This document shows, piece by piece, positions 8,918-18,594 of a DNA stretch of 64,000 nucleotides. The position numbers were made by a program, and so were the translations under genes. Every line of letters begins with the position of its first letter. Positions within the stretch are counted from its first letter, which is position 1. Under the pieces are notes generated by a model, which was given only the letters and a program-made list of their open reading frames with translations, ran no database searches and was not told the origin of the DNA. The DNA is from Catellatospora methionotrophica (GTDB taxonomy: Bacteria; Actinomycetota; Actinomycetes; Mycobacteriales; Micromonosporaceae): assembly GCF_011297335.1 (NCBI RefSeq), contig NZ_JAAOTJ010000024.1, forward strand, positions 1 through 64,000, written 5' to 3'.

Positions 8918-8938
8918 GCGACGCAACGGTTGCGTCGC
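8918..8938. promoter_or_regulatory. Candidate TetR operator
   Basis: A perfect 21-nt dyad, GCGACGCAAC-G-GTTGCGTCGC, is centred at 8928, 12 nt upstream of the TetR start and about 115 nt upstream of the divergent permease gene. Position, size and symmetry fit a TetR dimer site. Binding is inferred. Confidence 0.65.
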
Positions 8939-9052
8939 GACGCGCGGCCGACTAGCATCACTTTTACGTCGATACGGTGGCGTCTCTTCCTTGACGTCGG
9001 CTACCGTGTGTGACCGCCACTCATCCCCAGTCTGGAGATCGGAGCCCTTACC

Positions 9053-9952
9053 ATGGCAGAAGCTGTGGTGACAGAGCCTTATCCCGCCCTCGCACCGGCC
9101 CAGCTCGCGGCGATGCACGGCCTGCGGGCCGCGGGTGACCGGCCTGGACTGCGCGAGTACGTACGCTCGCTGTGGGCCTACCGGCACTTCATCATCGCGT
9201 TCGCGAACGCACGCAACGTCGCGACGCTGACCACCGCACGGCTCGGACAGCTCTGGCACGTACTGACCCCGCTCACCAACGCCGCGGTCTACTACCTGAT
9301 CTTCGGTGTGATCCTGGGCACCAGTAGCCGGATCGAGAACTTCGTCGCCTACCTGTGCTGCGGCATCTTCATCTTCGGCTACACGTCGGCGGTGGCCTCG
9401 GCGGGCACGGTGGCCATCACCAGCAACCTGAACATGATCCGGGCGCTGCAGTTCCCCCGGGCCAGCCTGCCGCTGTCGGTCACCATCACCCAGTTCCAGC
9501 AGTTGCTCGCCTCGATGGCGGTGCTGATCGCGATCGTGCTGGTAACCGGCGAGCCGCCGCGGCTGGCCTGGCTGACCCTCATCCCGCTGCTGTTCCTGCA
9601 GACCGTCTTCAGTGGCGGCCTGGCGCTGCTGCTGGCCCGCCTGGGCTCGAAGATCGTCGACCTGAAGCAGATCATGCCGTTCGTCCTGCGCACCTGGCTC
9701 TACGGATCGGGCGTGTTCTACAGCCTGACCACCGCGACCGACAGCATGCCGACCTGGGCCTCGACGCTGCTGCACCTCAACCCGATGCTGGTCTTCATCG
9801 AGCTGGCCCGCGAGGCGCTGATCACGACCACCCCGGCGTCCCACTTCTCGGTGTCCTCGATGTGGGCGGTCGCCGCCGGCTGGGCGCTCGTCATGGGCGC
9901 GGCCGGCTTCCTCTACTTCTGGCGTGGCGAGAAGGAGTACGGCCGTGGCTGA
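9053..9952 (+). CDS. ABC-2 type polysaccharide export permease (TagG/Wzm-like)
   Basis: 299 aa. A cytoplasmic N-terminus of about 75 residues is followed by six hydrophobic segments, the ABC2_membrane layout. The segment LGQLWHVLTPLTNAAVYYL is the usual Wzm/TagG/RfbA entry motif. It is followed by its ATPase with a short overlap, giving an exporter that moves an undecaprenyl-linked glycan or teichoic acid-like polymer out of the cell. It opens a cluster of glycan genes. Confidence 0.88.
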   Translation: MAEAVVTEPYPALAPAQLAAMHGLRAAGDRPGLREYVRSLWAYRHFIIAFANARNVATLTTARLGQLWHVLTPLTNAAVYYLIFGVILGTSSRIENFVAYLCCGIFIFGYTSAVASAGTVAITSNLNMIRALQFPRASLPLSVTITQFQQLLASMAVLIAIVLVTGEPPRLAWLTLIPLLFLQTVFSGGLALLLARLGSKIVDLKQIMPFVLRTWLYGSGVFYSLTTATDSMPTWASTLLHLNPMLVFIELAREALITTTPASHFSVSSMWAVAAGWALVMGAAGFLYFWRGEKEYGRG

Positions 9953-10712
9953 GACCAGGATCCCCACCGTCGTCGTGGACGACGTGCACATCGTCTACCG
10001 GGTGCACGGCGCGGCCAAGGACTCCTCGCCGCTGGGCGCGCTACGCCGGATCGCCTCGCGCGGGCCGTCGGCGACCGTGCGCGAGGTGCACGCGGTCAAG
10101 GGCGTCAGCTTCACCGCCCACGAGGGCGAGGCCGTCGGCCTGATCGGCACCAACGGCTCGGGCAAGTCCACCCTGCTGCGGGCCATCGCCGGGCTGCTGC
10201 CCGCCACCAAGGGCGCCGTCTACACCAAGGGCCAGCCCTCGCTGCTCGGCGTGAACGCGGCCATGATGGCCGACCTGTCCGGCGAGCGCAACGTGGTGCT
10301 CGGCTGCCTGGCGATGGGCATGCCCAAGGGTGAGGTGCGCGCCAAGACCCAGGAGATCATCGACTTCTCCGGGATCAACGAGCGCGGCGACTTCAGCTCG
10401 CTGCCGATGCGTACGTACTCCTCGGGCATGGGTGCCCGCCTGCGGTTCTCGATCGCGGCGGCCAAGAAGCACGAGGTGCTGCTCATCGACGAGGCGCTGG
10501 CCACCGGTGACGCCAAGTTCCGCAAGCGCAGCGAGGACCGTGTCCGCGAACTGCGGGCCGGCGCGGGTACGGTTTTCCTGGTCAGCCACTCCCTGAGCTC
10601 GGTTCGCGACACCTGCGACCGGACGATCTGGCTGGAGTCGGGCGTGATCCGGATGGACGGCCCGACCGACGAGGTGCTGGCGGCGTATGAGGAATTCAGC
10701 ACCGCCAAGTGA
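9945..10712 (+). CDS. Polysaccharide/teichoic acid export ATPase (TagH/Wzt-like)
   Basis: 255 aa from the GTG at 9945, chosen because AAGGAG lies 7 nt upstream; it overlaps the permease by 8 nt. Walker A GTNGSGKST is at 68-76, the signature YSSGM at 158-162 and Walker B VLLIDE at 178-183. The YSSGM signature is that of polysaccharide exporters. There is no extra C-terminal carbohydrate-binding domain as in some Wzt proteins, so the exporter probably does not read a chain-terminal cap. It pairs with the permease at 9053. Confidence 0.9.
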   Translation: MAETRIPTVVVDDVHIVYRVHGAAKDSSPLGALRRIASRGPSATVREVHAVKGVSFTAHEGEAVGLIGTNGSGKSTLLRAIAGLLPATKGAVYTKGQPSLLGVNAAMMADLSGERNVVLGCLAMGMPKGEVRAKTQEIIDFSGINERGDFSSLPMRTYSSGMGARLRFSIAAAKKHEVLLIDEALATGDAKFRKRSEDRVRELRAGAGTVFLVSHSLSSVRDTCDRTIWLESGVIRMDGPTDEVLAAYEEFSTAK

Positions 10713-10794
10713 GTCTCACCAGCGAATATAGAATCGGACTCACCATCGGTACGGGTCCGTTGAACAGCACGGAAAAGGAAACGAGGAGGACCCC

Positions 10795-11901
10795 TTGAAC
10801 GGAAAGCCCATCCCCCCGGCACGACCGGTGATCGGTGAGGCCGAGATCGAAGCCGCCGTGCGCGTCCTGCGCAGCGGCATGGTCGTGCAGGGCCCCGAGG
10901 TCAAGGCGTTCGAGGACGAGTTCTCGACCCTGGTGGACGGCCGTCACAGCGTCGCGGTGAACTCGGGCACGTCCGCCCTGCACCTGGCGCTGATCGCGAT
11001 GGGCGTCGGCCCCGGCGACGAGGTCATCGTGCCGTCGTTCTCCTTCGCCGCCTCCGCCAACGCGGTACGCCTGGTCGGCGCCGAGCCGGTCTTCGCCGAC
11101 ATCGAGGCGGGCAGCTTCTGCCTCGACCCCGACGCCGCCGCGGCCGCGATCACCCCGCGCACCGTCGCGATCATGCCGGTCCACCTGTACGGCCACCCCG
11201 CCGCGATGGACCGGATCATGGCGCTGGCCGAGCGGCACGGCCTGGCCGTCCTGGAGGACGCCTGCCAGGCGCACGGCGCCGCGCTCAACGGCACCCCCGT
11301 CGGCGCGTTCGGCATCGCCGGCACGTTCAGCTTCTACCCCACCAAGAACATGCACTCGCTCGAAGGCGGCATGATCACCACCGCCGACGCCGAGTTCGCC
11401 CGCACCCTGCGCCTGCTGCGCAACCAGGGCATGGAGCAGCGGTACGCCAACGAGATCGTCGGCGCGAACATGCGGCTCACCGACGTCGCCGCGGCGGTCG
11501 GCCGGGAGCAGTTCAAGCAGCTCCCGCAGTGGACCGAGCAGCGCCAGTCCAACGCCAAGTTCCTCGACTCGCGGATAACCACCGTGGTGACCCCGCCGGT
11601 CGCGGACAACGCCAAGCACGTGTACCACCAGTACACGGTGCGGGTCGAGGGCGGGCACCGGGACGCGCTGCAGGCGGGCCTGACCGAGAAGGGCATCGGC
11701 AGCGCGGTGTACTACCCGACGCCGATCCACCGCCTCAAGCCGTACCTGACGGCCGAGGGCAAGGTCAACACGGCGTGGGACCTGCCGGAGACCGAGAAGG
11801 CGGCCGCCGAGGTGCTGTCGCTGCCGGTCTTCCCGTCGCTGACGGCGGAGGAGCTGGAGTACATCGCCGACGGCGTGAACACCGTGGCAGGTCGGCTGTG
11901 A
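10795..11901 (+). CDS. DegT/DnrJ/EryC1 sugar aminotransferase (WbpE-like)
   Basis: 368 aa from a TTG start preceded by a strong GAGGAGG site. PLP-dependent fold type I: NSGTSALHLAL binds phosphate, EDACQAHG follows, and the Schiff-base lysine is K184 in SFYPTKN. Such enzymes aminate keto-sugar nucleotides. With the downstream oxidoreductase (11898, overlapping by 4 nt) it matches the WbpB/WbpE pair that converts UDP-GlcNAc uronate to the 3-amino form. Other 3- or 4-aminotransferases of this family are possible. Confidence 0.88.
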   Translation: MNGKPIPPARPVIGEAEIEAAVRVLRSGMVVQGPEVKAFEDEFSTLVDGRHSVAVNSGTSALHLALIAMGVGPGDEVIVPSFSFAASANAVRLVGAEPVFADIEAGSFCLDPDAAAAAITPRTVAIMPVHLYGHPAAMDRIMALAERHGLAVLEDACQAHGAALNGTPVGAFGIAGTFSFYPTKNMHSLEGGMITTADAEFARTLRLLRNQGMEQRYANEIVGANMRLTDVAAAVGREQFKQLPQWTEQRQSNAKFLDSRITTVVTPPVADNAKHVYHQYTVRVEGGHRDALQAGLTEKGIGSAVYYPTPIHRLKPYLTAEGKVNTAWDLPETEKAAAEVLSLPVFPSLTAEELEYIADGVNTVAGRL

Positions 11902-12902
11902 ACGGCGAGCGTAAGCTGCGCGCCGGTCTCATCGGCCTCGGCGCGATGGGCCGCAACCACGCCCGCGTGCTGTCCGGCCTGGCCGGGGTCGAGCTGGTCG
12001 CGGTCGTCGACCCGATGGGCGACAGCACCGGCACGCTGCGGGTGCCCGTGGTCCCCACGGTCACCGAGCTCATCGCGCTGGGCATCGACTACGCGGTGAT
12101 CGCCTGCCCTACCGCGCTGCACGAGGAGGTCGGCCTGGAGCTGGCCGCCAACGGCGTGTGCGCGCTGATCGAGAAGCCACTGGCCCCCTCGATCGAGGCC
12201 GCCCGGCGGCTGGTCGACGCCTTCGAGTCAGCCGGCCTGGTCGCCGGTGTCGGTCACATCGAGCGCTACAACCCGGCGCTGCAGAGCCTGCGCTCCCGCC
12301 TGGAGGCGGGCGAGCTGGGTGAGGTCTTCCAGGTGGTCACCCGCCGGCAGGGCCCGTTCCCGCACCGCATCGCCGACGTGGGCGTGGTCATGGACCTCGC
12401 CACCCACGACATCGACCTGACCAGCTGGGTCACCGGCCAGTCGTACGTCTCGGTGTCGGCGCACACGGTGTTCCGCAGCGGACGCCCGCACGAGGACATG
12501 GTCGCCGCGGTAGGCCAGCTCGCCGACGGTTCCATGGTCAACCACCTGGTGAACTGGCTCAGCCCGCTCAAGGAGCGCTCGACGGTGATCACCGGCGAGA
12601 AGGGCTGCTTCGTCGCGGACACGCTCACCGCCGACCTGACCTTCTACGCCAACGGTGCGATCACCACCGAGTGGGAGGCGCTGCGCTCCTTCCGCGGCGT
12701 GGCCGAGGGTGACATGATCCGGTTCGCCATCCCGAAGCGGGAGCCGCTGCTCGTCGAGCACGAGCGCTTCCGTGACGCGGTGGAGGGCAAGCCCAGCGAC
12801 ATCGTGACACTGCGACAGGGTCTGCGTACGGTCGAGGTGGCCTCGGCTGTGCTGCGTTCGGCCCGGTCCAAGTCCACGATGCAGCTGCCCGCCACGACGT
12901 AG
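11898..12902 (+). CDS. Gfo/Idh/MocA-family sugar-nucleotide oxidoreductase (WbpB-like)
   Basis: 334 aa. The N-terminal Rossmann motif is GLIGLGAMGRNHARVL, EKPLAPS marks the EKP nicotinamide-site motif, and GHIERYNPA is the conserved active-site helix. The GTG start overlaps the aminotransferase stop (GTGA), so the two are translationally coupled and probably act in sequence: oxidation of the 3-hydroxyl, then transamination. The exact substrate is inferred. Confidence 0.85.
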   Translation: MNGERKLRAGLIGLGAMGRNHARVLSGLAGVELVAVVDPMGDSTGTLRVPVVPTVTELIALGIDYAVIACPTALHEEVGLELAANGVCALIEKPLAPSIEAARRLVDAFESAGLVAGVGHIERYNPALQSLRSRLEAGELGEVFQVVTRRQGPFPHRIADVGVVMDLATHDIDLTSWVTGQSYVSVSAHTVFRSGRPHEDMVAAVGQLADGSMVNHLVNWLSPLKERSTVITGEKGCFVADTLTADLTFYANGAITTEWEALRSFRGVAEGDMIRFAIPKREPLLVEHERFRDAVEGKPSDIVTLRQGLRTVEVASAVLRSARSKSTMQLPATT

Positions 12903-13026
12903 CGGGTGCAGCCAGCCCATTGCTGGAAACGACGGTGATGCCGATGGCCCACCAGCGACCCGCCCACCAGGGCAGGGGCGTTGGCGGGCCATCGGCTTGA
13001 TGATTATCAGGCTCACGGAGGACCGC

Positions 13027-15525
13027 ATGGCATCCCATGTCCGCCAACCACGGCTGGTGGTGGTCGTCGCCAACGACATCAGAGGAGACTCCCGGGTTCA
13101 GAAGACGGCGATCGCGGCGGCACGCGACGGCTGGGACGTCACGATGGTGGGCCGCACCGACGGCACCGAGATCGAGCACACGACCATGGGTTCGCTGAAG
13201 GTCGTCCGGGTCCCCGTGGTCGCCGCCCGGCAGCAGAGCCGACTGGGGCGCACCGCCGACCGGCTCGCCAGGTCCGGCTCGGGTGCCGAGAACCGGTCCC
13301 GCGCCCGCGGCGTCGCCCGCGTCGGCGAGCTGGGCATGCACTTCGCCCGCCGGGTGGTGGGCAAGGTGCGCCACGAGGTCCGCCAGATCCGGGCAAAGCG
13401 CACCGCGCAGGCCGCGCCGACCGGCGACTGGCGGCGCGACTGGCCGATGCTGGTCCAGCTCGACCGCTCGTTCGTCCCCGTCATCGTGGACCTCGCCCCG
13501 GACGTCATCCACGCCAACGACATCGGCACGATCGTCGTCGCCGCGCACGCCGCCGACCAGCTGCGGGCCGCCGGCCACAACTGCTCCTGGCTCTACGACG
13601 CCCACGAGTACGTGCGCGGGGTCCAGTGGCCCAACCGCATGCAGGCGTCCGGGTGCATCTCCGCCGAGCGCGAGTTCATCCACCAGGCCGACGCCGTCGT
13701 CACCGTGTCGACCCAGCTGTCCGACATGCTGCGCAGCGACCACGACCTCTCGGTGGCCCCGATCGTCGTCGGCAACTCCCCGGTCCGCGAGATCATCAAG
13801 CCCACGGCCCGGCTGTCCGTACGGACGCTGTGCAACCTGTCCGAGGACACCCCGCTCATGGTGTACGCGGGGTGGATGGGCAAGGAGCGCGGCCTCGACA
13901 TCGTGATCGCGGGCATGGCCAAGCTGCCGGGATACCACCTGGCGCTGGTCGTCGGCCGGAGCAACCCGCTGCTGGCCCAGCTACTCCAGCAGGCCGAAGA
14001 GGTCGGCGTACGCGAACGCGTCCACCTGCTGCCCTACGTGCCCCAGCACGAGGTCGCCGCCTACCTCAACTCGGCCGACCTGGGCCTCATCCCGTTCCGC
14101 CGGGTGCCCAACACCGAGATCTCCCTGCCCACGAAGATCTCCGAGTACCTGCACGCCCGCCTGCCGCTGGTCACCAGCGACGTCAAGGTGGTCCGCGCGT
14201 TCGTGGAGGACAACGGGATCGGCGAGGTCTTCCCGGCCGAGGACGCCGACGCGTTCGCCGAGGCTGCGGAGAAGGCGTACGCGCAGCGCGCGGCCCTGCG
14301 GGCCAGGATCACCGAGCCGATCCTGGACGAGCTGTCCTGGGAGTACCAGAGCCGGGCCCTGCTGCGCCTGTACCGCGACCTGTCCGCGCAGTCGCCCAGC
14401 GAGACCTTCGACCTGCCCTGGGACTCCCAGGAGGAGGACGAGGAGACCCTCGCCGAGCAGTACCTGACCGGCGACTGGCGGGAGATCGGCGACACCCGGG
14501 TCCGGCTCGGGCTCGGCCCGGCCAACTACGCCGGACAGGGCGCGGCCTTCGCCAAGGCGATCTGCCGGGAGAGGCCCGACGTCTCGGCCGAGGTCGTCAT
14601 GGTCCGGCAGGCGGCGTCCTTCGGCTTCCCGGCCAACGTGTACCTGGACGTGAAGCGGCTCTCCGACTTCAACGTGCAGTCCCAGCAGATCCACCGGATC
14701 ATCGGCCGGTACACGCACGTGCTCGCCGATGCCTTCATGCCGGTCTTCGGCCACCTCAACGGCACCACCATCGAGGGCGACCTGCCCATGCTGGCCCGCG
14801 CGGGGGTGAAGGTCGCGATCCTGGCCCATGGCAGCGAGATCCGCGACCCGCGCCGGCACCTGAAGAACCACGAGTTCTCGCTGTTCCGGGACGCCCCCGA
14901 CGGCATCGCGGCAGCGCTGACCAAGAAGACCCGGCGCAACCAGAAGATCGCCGACTCGTGCGGGCTGCCGCTGTTCGTCACCACCCCCGACCTGCTCGAC
15001 GACCTGCCGACCGCCACCTGGGCGCCCCTGGTCATCGACATCGAGCTGTGGGCGAACGACCGCCCGGTGATGGAGCGCAAGCGCCCCATCGTCATGCACG
15101 CGCCCTCGCAGCGCTGGACCAAGGGCACCGACCGGATCCTCCCGGCGCTCACCAGGCTCCACAAGCAGGAGGTCATCGACCTGCGGCTGGCCGAGGGCCT
15201 CCCGTGGGCTCAGATGAAGGAACTGGTCCAGGAGTCCGACATCGTGCTCGACCAGTTCACCACCGGCGCGTACGGCACGCTCGGCTGCGAGGCCATGGCT
15301 GCGGGCAAGCCGGTCGTCGCGTACATCAGCGAGCGGGTGTCCCAGGCGGTGGGCCCGGACCTGCCCATCGTCCGGGCGACGCCGAACAACCTGGTCAGCG
15401 TCCTGGAGTCGATGCTCGGCGACCGGGCCGGCACGGCTCGGATCGGATCGGCGTCGGCCGCGTTCGCACGCGAGTTCCACGACGGCCGCCGGACCGCCGC
15501 CGCACTGGCGACGTTCCTCGGCTGA
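13027..15525 (+). CDS. Tandem (double) glycosyltransferase
   Basis: 832 aa from the ATG at 13027, with CGGAGGA 6 nt upstream. Residues 1 to about 455 are a GT4-like GT-B unit with an N-terminal LVVVVANDIRGDSRVQK motif, DVIHANDI, YDAHEY, and a donor site near NTEISLPTKISEYLHARLPL. A Glu/Asp-rich linker (about 460-480) leads to a second, more divergent GT-B half ending in FTTGAYGTLGCEAMAAGKPV. The first half is clearly paralogous to the enzyme at 18595. It probably adds two sugars to the exported polymer; sugars are unknown. Confidence 0.78.
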   Translation: MASHVRQPRLVVVVANDIRGDSRVQKTAIAAARDGWDVTMVGRTDGTEIEHTTMGSLKVVRVPVVAARQQSRLGRTADRLARSGSGAENRSRARGVARVGELGMHFARRVVGKVRHEVRQIRAKRTAQAAPTGDWRRDWPMLVQLDRSFVPVIVDLAPDVIHANDIGTIVVAAHAADQLRAAGHNCSWLYDAHEYVRGVQWPNRMQASGCISAEREFIHQADAVVTVSTQLSDMLRSDHDLSVAPIVVGNSPVREIIKPTARLSVRTLCNLSEDTPLMVYAGWMGKERGLDIVIAGMAKLPGYHLALVVGRSNPLLAQLLQQAEEVGVRERVHLLPYVPQHEVAAYLNSADLGLIPFRRVPNTEISLPTKISEYLHARLPLVTSDVKVVRAFVEDNGIGEVFPAEDADAFAEAAEKAYAQRAALRARITEPILDELSWEYQSRALLRLYRDLSAQSPSETFDLPWDSQEEDEETLAEQYLTGDWREIGDTRVRLGLGPANYAGQGAAFAKAICRERPDVSAEVVMVRQAASFGFPANVYLDVKRLSDFNVQSQQIHRIIGRYTHVLADAFMPVFGHLNGTTIEGDLPMLARAGVKVAILAHGSEIRDPRRHLKNHEFSLFRDAPDGIAAALTKKTRRNQKIADSCGLPLFVTTPDLLDDLPTATWAPLVIDIELWANDRPVMERKRPIVMHAPSQRWTKGTDRILPALTRLHKQEVIDLRLAEGLPWAQMKELVQESDIVLDQFTTGAYGTLGCEAMAAGKPVVAYISERVSQAVGPDLPIVRATPNNLVSVLESMLGDRAGTARIGSASAAFAREFHDGRRTAAALATFLG

Positions 15526-15715
15526 CCTGCGCCGCGGCCCGGTGGCGCAACGCGACATCGGGCCGCGGCACTGGACCAGGGGCCGAGCCCCTGGTCACCG
15601 CATATTGCCGATGGGTAACAGATCCCGGCCGCCGCCCCCCGCGCAGGGCCCTGCCCCGGCTACCATCGCCCCAGCTTTCACGCGCGTCATGTCGCCCCCA
15701 CGGCAGGAGTACCCC

Positions 15716-17299
15716 ATGTCAAAGCTCCGGCGTCGCGCCGTGCTGGCGGCAATGGCCTCGGGCCTGGCCGGCGGCACCTTCCTGACGACCACCGGCAGCC
15801 CTGCCCCCCGGCCCCGCGGCGGCCGCGCCGTGCCCGGCGACGTGCCGGTGCCCGCCCCCGCCCCGGAACCCGCCCCCGCGCCCACCCCGGCCGTCACCGA
15901 GGCGAAGCGCCGGGGGTTGCCCGGCCACGGATGGAAACTGACCGACCCGGGCATCCGGGCATCGTCCGACAAGCGGCTGGACATCACCGGGTACGCGTCC
16001 TCGACCAGTGTGAACCTCGGCGAACGACTCGAATTCCACGTCTCGATGGCGGCCCGCGGCCGCTACCAGATCGACATCTTCCGGATGGGGCACTACGGCG
16101 CCGAGGAGGCCGGCTGGCTCGGCGCCAGCCCGGTGCTGGACGGCGTGCGGCAGACGGTCCCCTCGCCGCGGGCGGGCTCCGGCTCCATCACCTGCGAGTG
16201 GCCCTCGGTCTGGGCGCTGACCGTGCCCCGGGACTGGATGTCCGGCAACTACCTCGGCGTGCTGACGACGGAGGACGGCTGGCGCAGCTACGTGCCCTTC
16301 GTGGTGCGCGACGACGAGCGCCGGGCCGAGCTGTGCGTGGTGGCGCCGACCACGACCTACCAGGCGTACAACCTGTGGCCGAAGGACATGCGCAAGGGGA
16401 AGAGCCTCTACTACGGGTACGCGCTCAAGGCCACCACCGAGGGGGCGACGCCGACCAGGCAGCTCGACTACACCGTGCGCGCCGTGGAGGTCTCCTTCGA
16501 CCGGCCGTACGCCAACGCGGGCAGGCCGTCGAACATCGACCTGGACTGGACCTTCGGCGCGTGGGCGGAGGAGTCCGGCTACGACGTCGTCTACGCCACC
16601 TCGCAGGACCTGCACGAGGGCCGCATCGACCCCTCCCGGTACGCGGCACTGGTCTTCGCCGGGCACGACGAGTACTGGTCGCGTGAGATGCGCCAGCGCG
16701 CGACGGACGCCGTGGCGGCCGGAACGAGCCTGGTCTTCCTGTCGGCCAACAACGTCTACTGGCACGTGCGGCTGCCCGAGGTGGGCGACGGCCGGACCGG
16801 CCGGCTGCTGACCTGCTACAAGGGCCGGTCCGACGAGGGCGGCGAGCTCGGCGAGCGCACCGGCCTGTGGCGGTCCGCCCCCGGACCCGAGGATCCCGAG
16901 CAGCGGCTGCTGGGGGTGCAGTTCAACGGCATCCTGGCCCGCCCGGTGCCGCTCGTGGTGCAGGGCGCGGACCACTGGTTCTGGGCCGGGACCGAGGTGC
17001 AGGAGGGGGACCGGATCGAGGGCGTGGTCGGCGCGGAGGCCGACGGCGTCAGCCCCGACGTCGCCCACAGCCACGGTACGCAGACGCTGCTGGCCGCGTC
17101 GCCGTACACGACCACCAGCGGTGTCGAGCGGACCCAGCACACCAGCCTCATCGAGGCGCCCAGCGGCGCAATCATCTTTGCCGCAGGCTCCCTGATCTGG
17201 TCGCGCTTCCTGGGCGCCGAGGGCGACGACCGGATCCGCCGGGCGACGGGCAACCTGCTCGACCGCGTCCTGGCCAGGCGCCGCGCACCGCTGACCTGA
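15716..17299 (+). CDS. Exported DMFA2_C-like protein, paralogue 1
   Basis: 527 aa from the ATG at 15716 with a GGCAGGAG site. The N-terminus (RRR then hydrophobic) resembles a Tat signal, followed by a Pro/Ala/Glu linker to about residue 62. The body matches the pattern of proteins annotated as N,N-dimethylformamidase beta-subunit C-terminal-like: YQAYNLWP, VSFDRPY, VVYATSQDLHEG, FAGHDEYWS and LSANNVYWH. Real amidase activity is unproven. A paralogue of exactly the same length lies at 39457. Its location within a glycan locus suggests action on envelope carbohydrate or its amide substituents. Confidence 0.75.
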   Translation: MSKLRRRAVLAAMASGLAGGTFLTTTGSPAPRPRGGRAVPGDVPVPAPAPEPAPAPTPAVTEAKRRGLPGHGWKLTDPGIRASSDKRLDITGYASSTSVNLGERLEFHVSMAARGRYQIDIFRMGHYGAEEAGWLGASPVLDGVRQTVPSPRAGSGSITCEWPSVWALTVPRDWMSGNYLGVLTTEDGWRSYVPFVVRDDERRAELCVVAPTTTYQAYNLWPKDMRKGKSLYYGYALKATTEGATPTRQLDYTVRAVEVSFDRPYANAGRPSNIDLDWTFGAWAEESGYDVVYATSQDLHEGRIDPSRYAALVFAGHDEYWSREMRQRATDAVAAGTSLVFLSANNVYWHVRLPEVGDGRTGRLLTCYKGRSDEGGELGERTGLWRSAPGPEDPEQRLLGVQFNGILARPVPLVVQGADHWFWAGTEVQEGDRIEGVVGAEADGVSPDVAHSHGTQTLLAASPYTTTSGVERTQHTSLIEAPSGAIIFAAGSLIWSRFLGAEGDDRIRRATGNLLDRVLARRRAPLT

Positions 17300-17306
17300 T
17301 CCTCGG

Positions 17307-18416
17307 CTACACCACGGCGCGCAGGTACGGGATCTTCCCGGCGACGATCGACAGCGCGAACGCGGTCACCAGCACCACCACGTAGGCCCCGGCCGACCAG
17401 GCCAGCGACGTGCCCTGCGCGACTGCGGGGACGAACCGCATCACCACCTCGAACACCAGCATGTGGATCAGGAAGACGCCGAACGACGCGTCGGAGAGCT
17501 GCTTGAGCCTGCGCCCGCCGCGCTCCGAGACCGTCCACCGCGCGCCCAGGCCCAGGGCGACCACGAACAGGCACCCGGAACCGATCGTGGTGGCCAGCCC
17601 GCTCGCGGTCACCGGGAACACGGCCTGCAGCCACGGGTAGTCGGGGCGGACACCGTACTGCCAGACCACTTCGGCCTGCACCACGACCGCCACCAGCGCG
17701 GCCAGCGCGATGCCCCGCGGGCTGGGCACGACCTTGCGCAGTGCCCAGCCGGCCAGGAAGAAGCCGACGTAGGGGAACCAGATGTTCCAGGCGCCCAGCG
17801 TGATCGGGCGGCCTTCGCCGAGCATCGCCGCGACGCCCGGGGTCATGTACGCGCCCACGCTCCACAGCACCGCCACACCCGCGATGATCTTCGCTCGGCG
17901 CTCGCCGCCGTCCCTGAGGAACGCGGCCAGCACCGGCGCGATCAGGTAGAGACCGGCGATCAGCCAGAGGAAGTAGAGCGCGGTGTAGACCCTGGCGTCC
18001 AGGAAGTTCACCGCCAGCCGGCCCGGCCCGGGTCGCTCACCGTGCATCATCATGCGCACCAGCACCAGGTACACGACGTGCCAGAAGATCATCGCAGGCA
18101 GGATCCGGGCGAATCTCTTGCGGTAGAACTCCGCCGGACCGGCCGCGTGGGCCCTGGGCGAGAGGATCAGCGCACCGCTGATCATGATGAAGACCGGCAC
18201 GCACCAGACCACACCCAGGTCGATCGCCGTCGCGATCCACCACTGGGTGTTGCCGCGCATCTCGCGGTTCCCGACGATCTCGCCGAAGACGTGGATCGCC
18301 ACGACTCCGCAGATCGCCGCGACGCGGAGGGCGTCGAGTCCATGGTTGCGTCCAGCGGGGCGGTCCGCCGGGACCGGCGGGGTGACCGGCGCGACGTCGA
18401 CGACGGGGGTGTGCAC
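17307..18416 (-). CDS. Membrane acyltransferase, acyltransferase-3 family
   Basis: 369 aa, about ten membrane helices, with the family's N-terminal LDALRVAAICGVVAIHVFGE (conserved His in the second helix) and the PVFIMISGALIL helix. Such enzymes O-acetylate or O-acylate exported glycans. It is convergent with the DMFA2_C-like gene, with 7 nt between stops, and divergent from the glycosyltransferase at 18595. Probable modifier of the polymer made here. Confidence 0.85.
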   Translation of the reverse strand: MHTPVVDVAPVTPPVPADRPAGRNHGLDALRVAAICGVVAIHVFGEIVGNREMRGNTQWWIATAIDLGVVWCVPVFIMISGALILSPRAHAAGPAEFYRKRFARILPAMIFWHVVYLVLVRMMMHGERPGPGRLAVNFLDARVYTALYFLWLIAGLYLIAPVLAAFLRDGGERRAKIIAGVAVLWSVGAYMTPGVAAMLGEGRPITLGAWNIWFPYVGFFLAGWALRKVVPSPRGIALAALVAVVVQAEVVWQYGVRPDYPWLQAVFPVTASGLATTIGSGCLFVVALGLGARWTVSERGGRRLKQLSDASFGVFLIHMLVFEVVMRFVPAVAQGTSLAWSAGAYVVVLVTAFALSIVAGKIPYLRAVV

Positions 18417-18594
18417 CGGTGCATCCTATGGGCCAGCCCGCGGACGGCCAAGATGTTGATCATGCAAAAGTGGCCCTGTCAAGGGCATTCCGGCCGGACC
18501 GGGCCTGCCTGCTCCACTCGCACCCGCGCTGCCCGCAGGGGCGGTTACCCTACACACGTCAACGGCTTGAGCGATGCGATGTGGCGAGGCGATC

